Source: Takakia lepidozioides (Eukaryota; Streptophyta; Takakiopsida; Takakiales; Takakiaceae). From it: a DNA stretch of 20,000 nt. How positions within the stretch are numbered: the first letter of the stretch is position 1; each line of letters starts with the position of its first letter. Below the pieces are notes generated by a model that saw nothing but the letters and a program-made list of their open reading frames with translations, had not been told where the DNA came from and ran no database searches. Shown in pieces: positions 19,363-20,000 of the stretch. Position numbers and translations under genes: made by a program. The DNA lies in assembly GCA_030704615.1 (NCBI GenBank), contig JAKLZA010000306.1, positions 1 to 20,000 on the forward strand, given 5' to 3'.

Positions 19363-20000
19363 TCAAACTATAACTTGTTGATGAGAAAGATGTATGGCTT
19401 CATCCACCGCTGGCGTGATGAACACGTTCCACCTCCGTCGGTGGGTACGTGTGACCCAGATGCTCCATTTTGGAGGCCGGACTGCTCTTCCGCTTCGTAT
19501 TTTCCAAAATCTAAGGGCTTCGTAGCTGTCCGCAAGGTCATCGGCATCCAAGTCGTCCTCAGGTCCTCCTTTGCAAGGATGCCGTGCTTCCGGAACCGGG
19601 ACGACTGCCCCTTTGGAGGCATCGATTATGCAATGTATTCGGCCACATCGGGAGACATTGTTATCTGGTACACAGATTACACAGAAGATACTGGTTCGAT
19701 TGTGGAAACATTGGTGGCTTTTGAGTATATCGTAGGCCACTACGCCTTCGAGAGGGGTGACGATCTTGGTTTGAGGAGTCCGTGGCTCCTGCGCATCCTC
19801 GATTCCGATTTTCCCAGCTACGACGGTCACCCATGCAGAAGAAGGCGCACTGCTATGCTGTTGCGGTGGAACTGCTGCCACTGGACGTGGGTGGACTCCA
19901 TCGGAGAGACCTATTCTCCTCGAGGAGTGCGCTCCTCTTCTCCATTGTATGGGGACATTCGCATTGGTGTGGACGACGAAAACGTGAAGATTTCCATATT
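19363..20000 (-). CDS. C-terminal part of an unrecognised protein, running off the right edge
   Basis: The minus-strand frame is open from the window edge to its stop at 19363-19365 (over 200 codons). No ATG start is visible in the window, so the protein or an exon begins beyond position 20000. Visible segments include AVPPQQHSSAPSSAWVTVV, SIFCVICVPDNNVSRCGRIH with several cysteines, and an acidic DDLDADDLADSYEALRFW stretch. The tail is AVDEAIHLSHQQVIV. I do not recognise a family. Length and non-repetitive composition favour real coding, but splice sites or a decayed copy cannot be excluded. Confidence 0.45.
   Translation of the reverse strand, partial: YGNLHVFVVHTNANVPIQWRRGAHSSRRIGLSDGVHPRPVAAVPPQQHSSAPSSAWVTVVAGKIGIEDAQEPRTPQTKIVTPLEGVVAYDILKSHQCFHNRTSIFCVICVPDNNVSRCGRIHCIIDASKGAVVPVPEARHPCKGGPEDDLDADDLADSYEALRFWKIRSGRAVRPPKWSIWVTRTHRRRWNVFITPAVDEAIHLSHQQVIV

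Overview
This window looks like nuclear DNA of a green-lineage (streptophyte) eukaryote. It carries a Ty3/gypsy chromovirus primed by initiator-Met tRNA, genes with short GT-AG introns (about 80-140 nt), a Mutator-like transposase gene with a SWIM zinc finger, and large amounts of palindromic satellite DNA. A charophyte such as Chara is my best guess, but that is inference and cannot be proven from the sequence alone.

Layout. (1) 1-4933: the tail of a 5' LTR, a tRNA-iMet primer-binding site, gag, and a pol region (protease, reverse transcriptase, RNase H, integrase, chromodomain) broken by two -1 frame changes, then a polypurine tract. (2) 4934-6060: the start of a 3' LTR and a stretch unusually dense in short hairpins. 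The 292 bp that end the 5' LTR have no recognisable copy here, so the 3' LTR is probably truncated or rearranged. (3) 6061-6823: non-coding, with decayed copies of a palindromic repeat. (4) 6824-10623, minus strand: an apparently intact two-exon MULE-type transposase gene. (5) 10835-12535: about 31 copies of a 22-bp palindrome (arm GGAAATGCGG, central Y-R step, complementary arm). They lie at an almost exact 53-bp period and the spacers form a higher-order repeat. (6) 12.6-18.04 kb, plus strand: a long multi-exon gene. Its upstream part has a Cys/His finger and many single-base frame changes. Its 3' part is open over four exons and encodes a methyltransferase-like domain with an acidic tail. 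Three of its introns contain the same palindrome. (7) 18.18-18.96 kb: a second, irregular palindrome cluster with centre-deleted derivatives. (8) 19289-19352: a long nested hairpin just beyond the stop of a minus-strand ORF that runs off the right edge.

The dominant theme is the palindrome family. I see it in satellite arrays, intergenic DNA and introns. I see no copy in the recognised exons or in the retrotransposon. The exact 53-bp phasing (about five helical turns) and the always pyrimidine-purine centre are the most unusual signals in the window.
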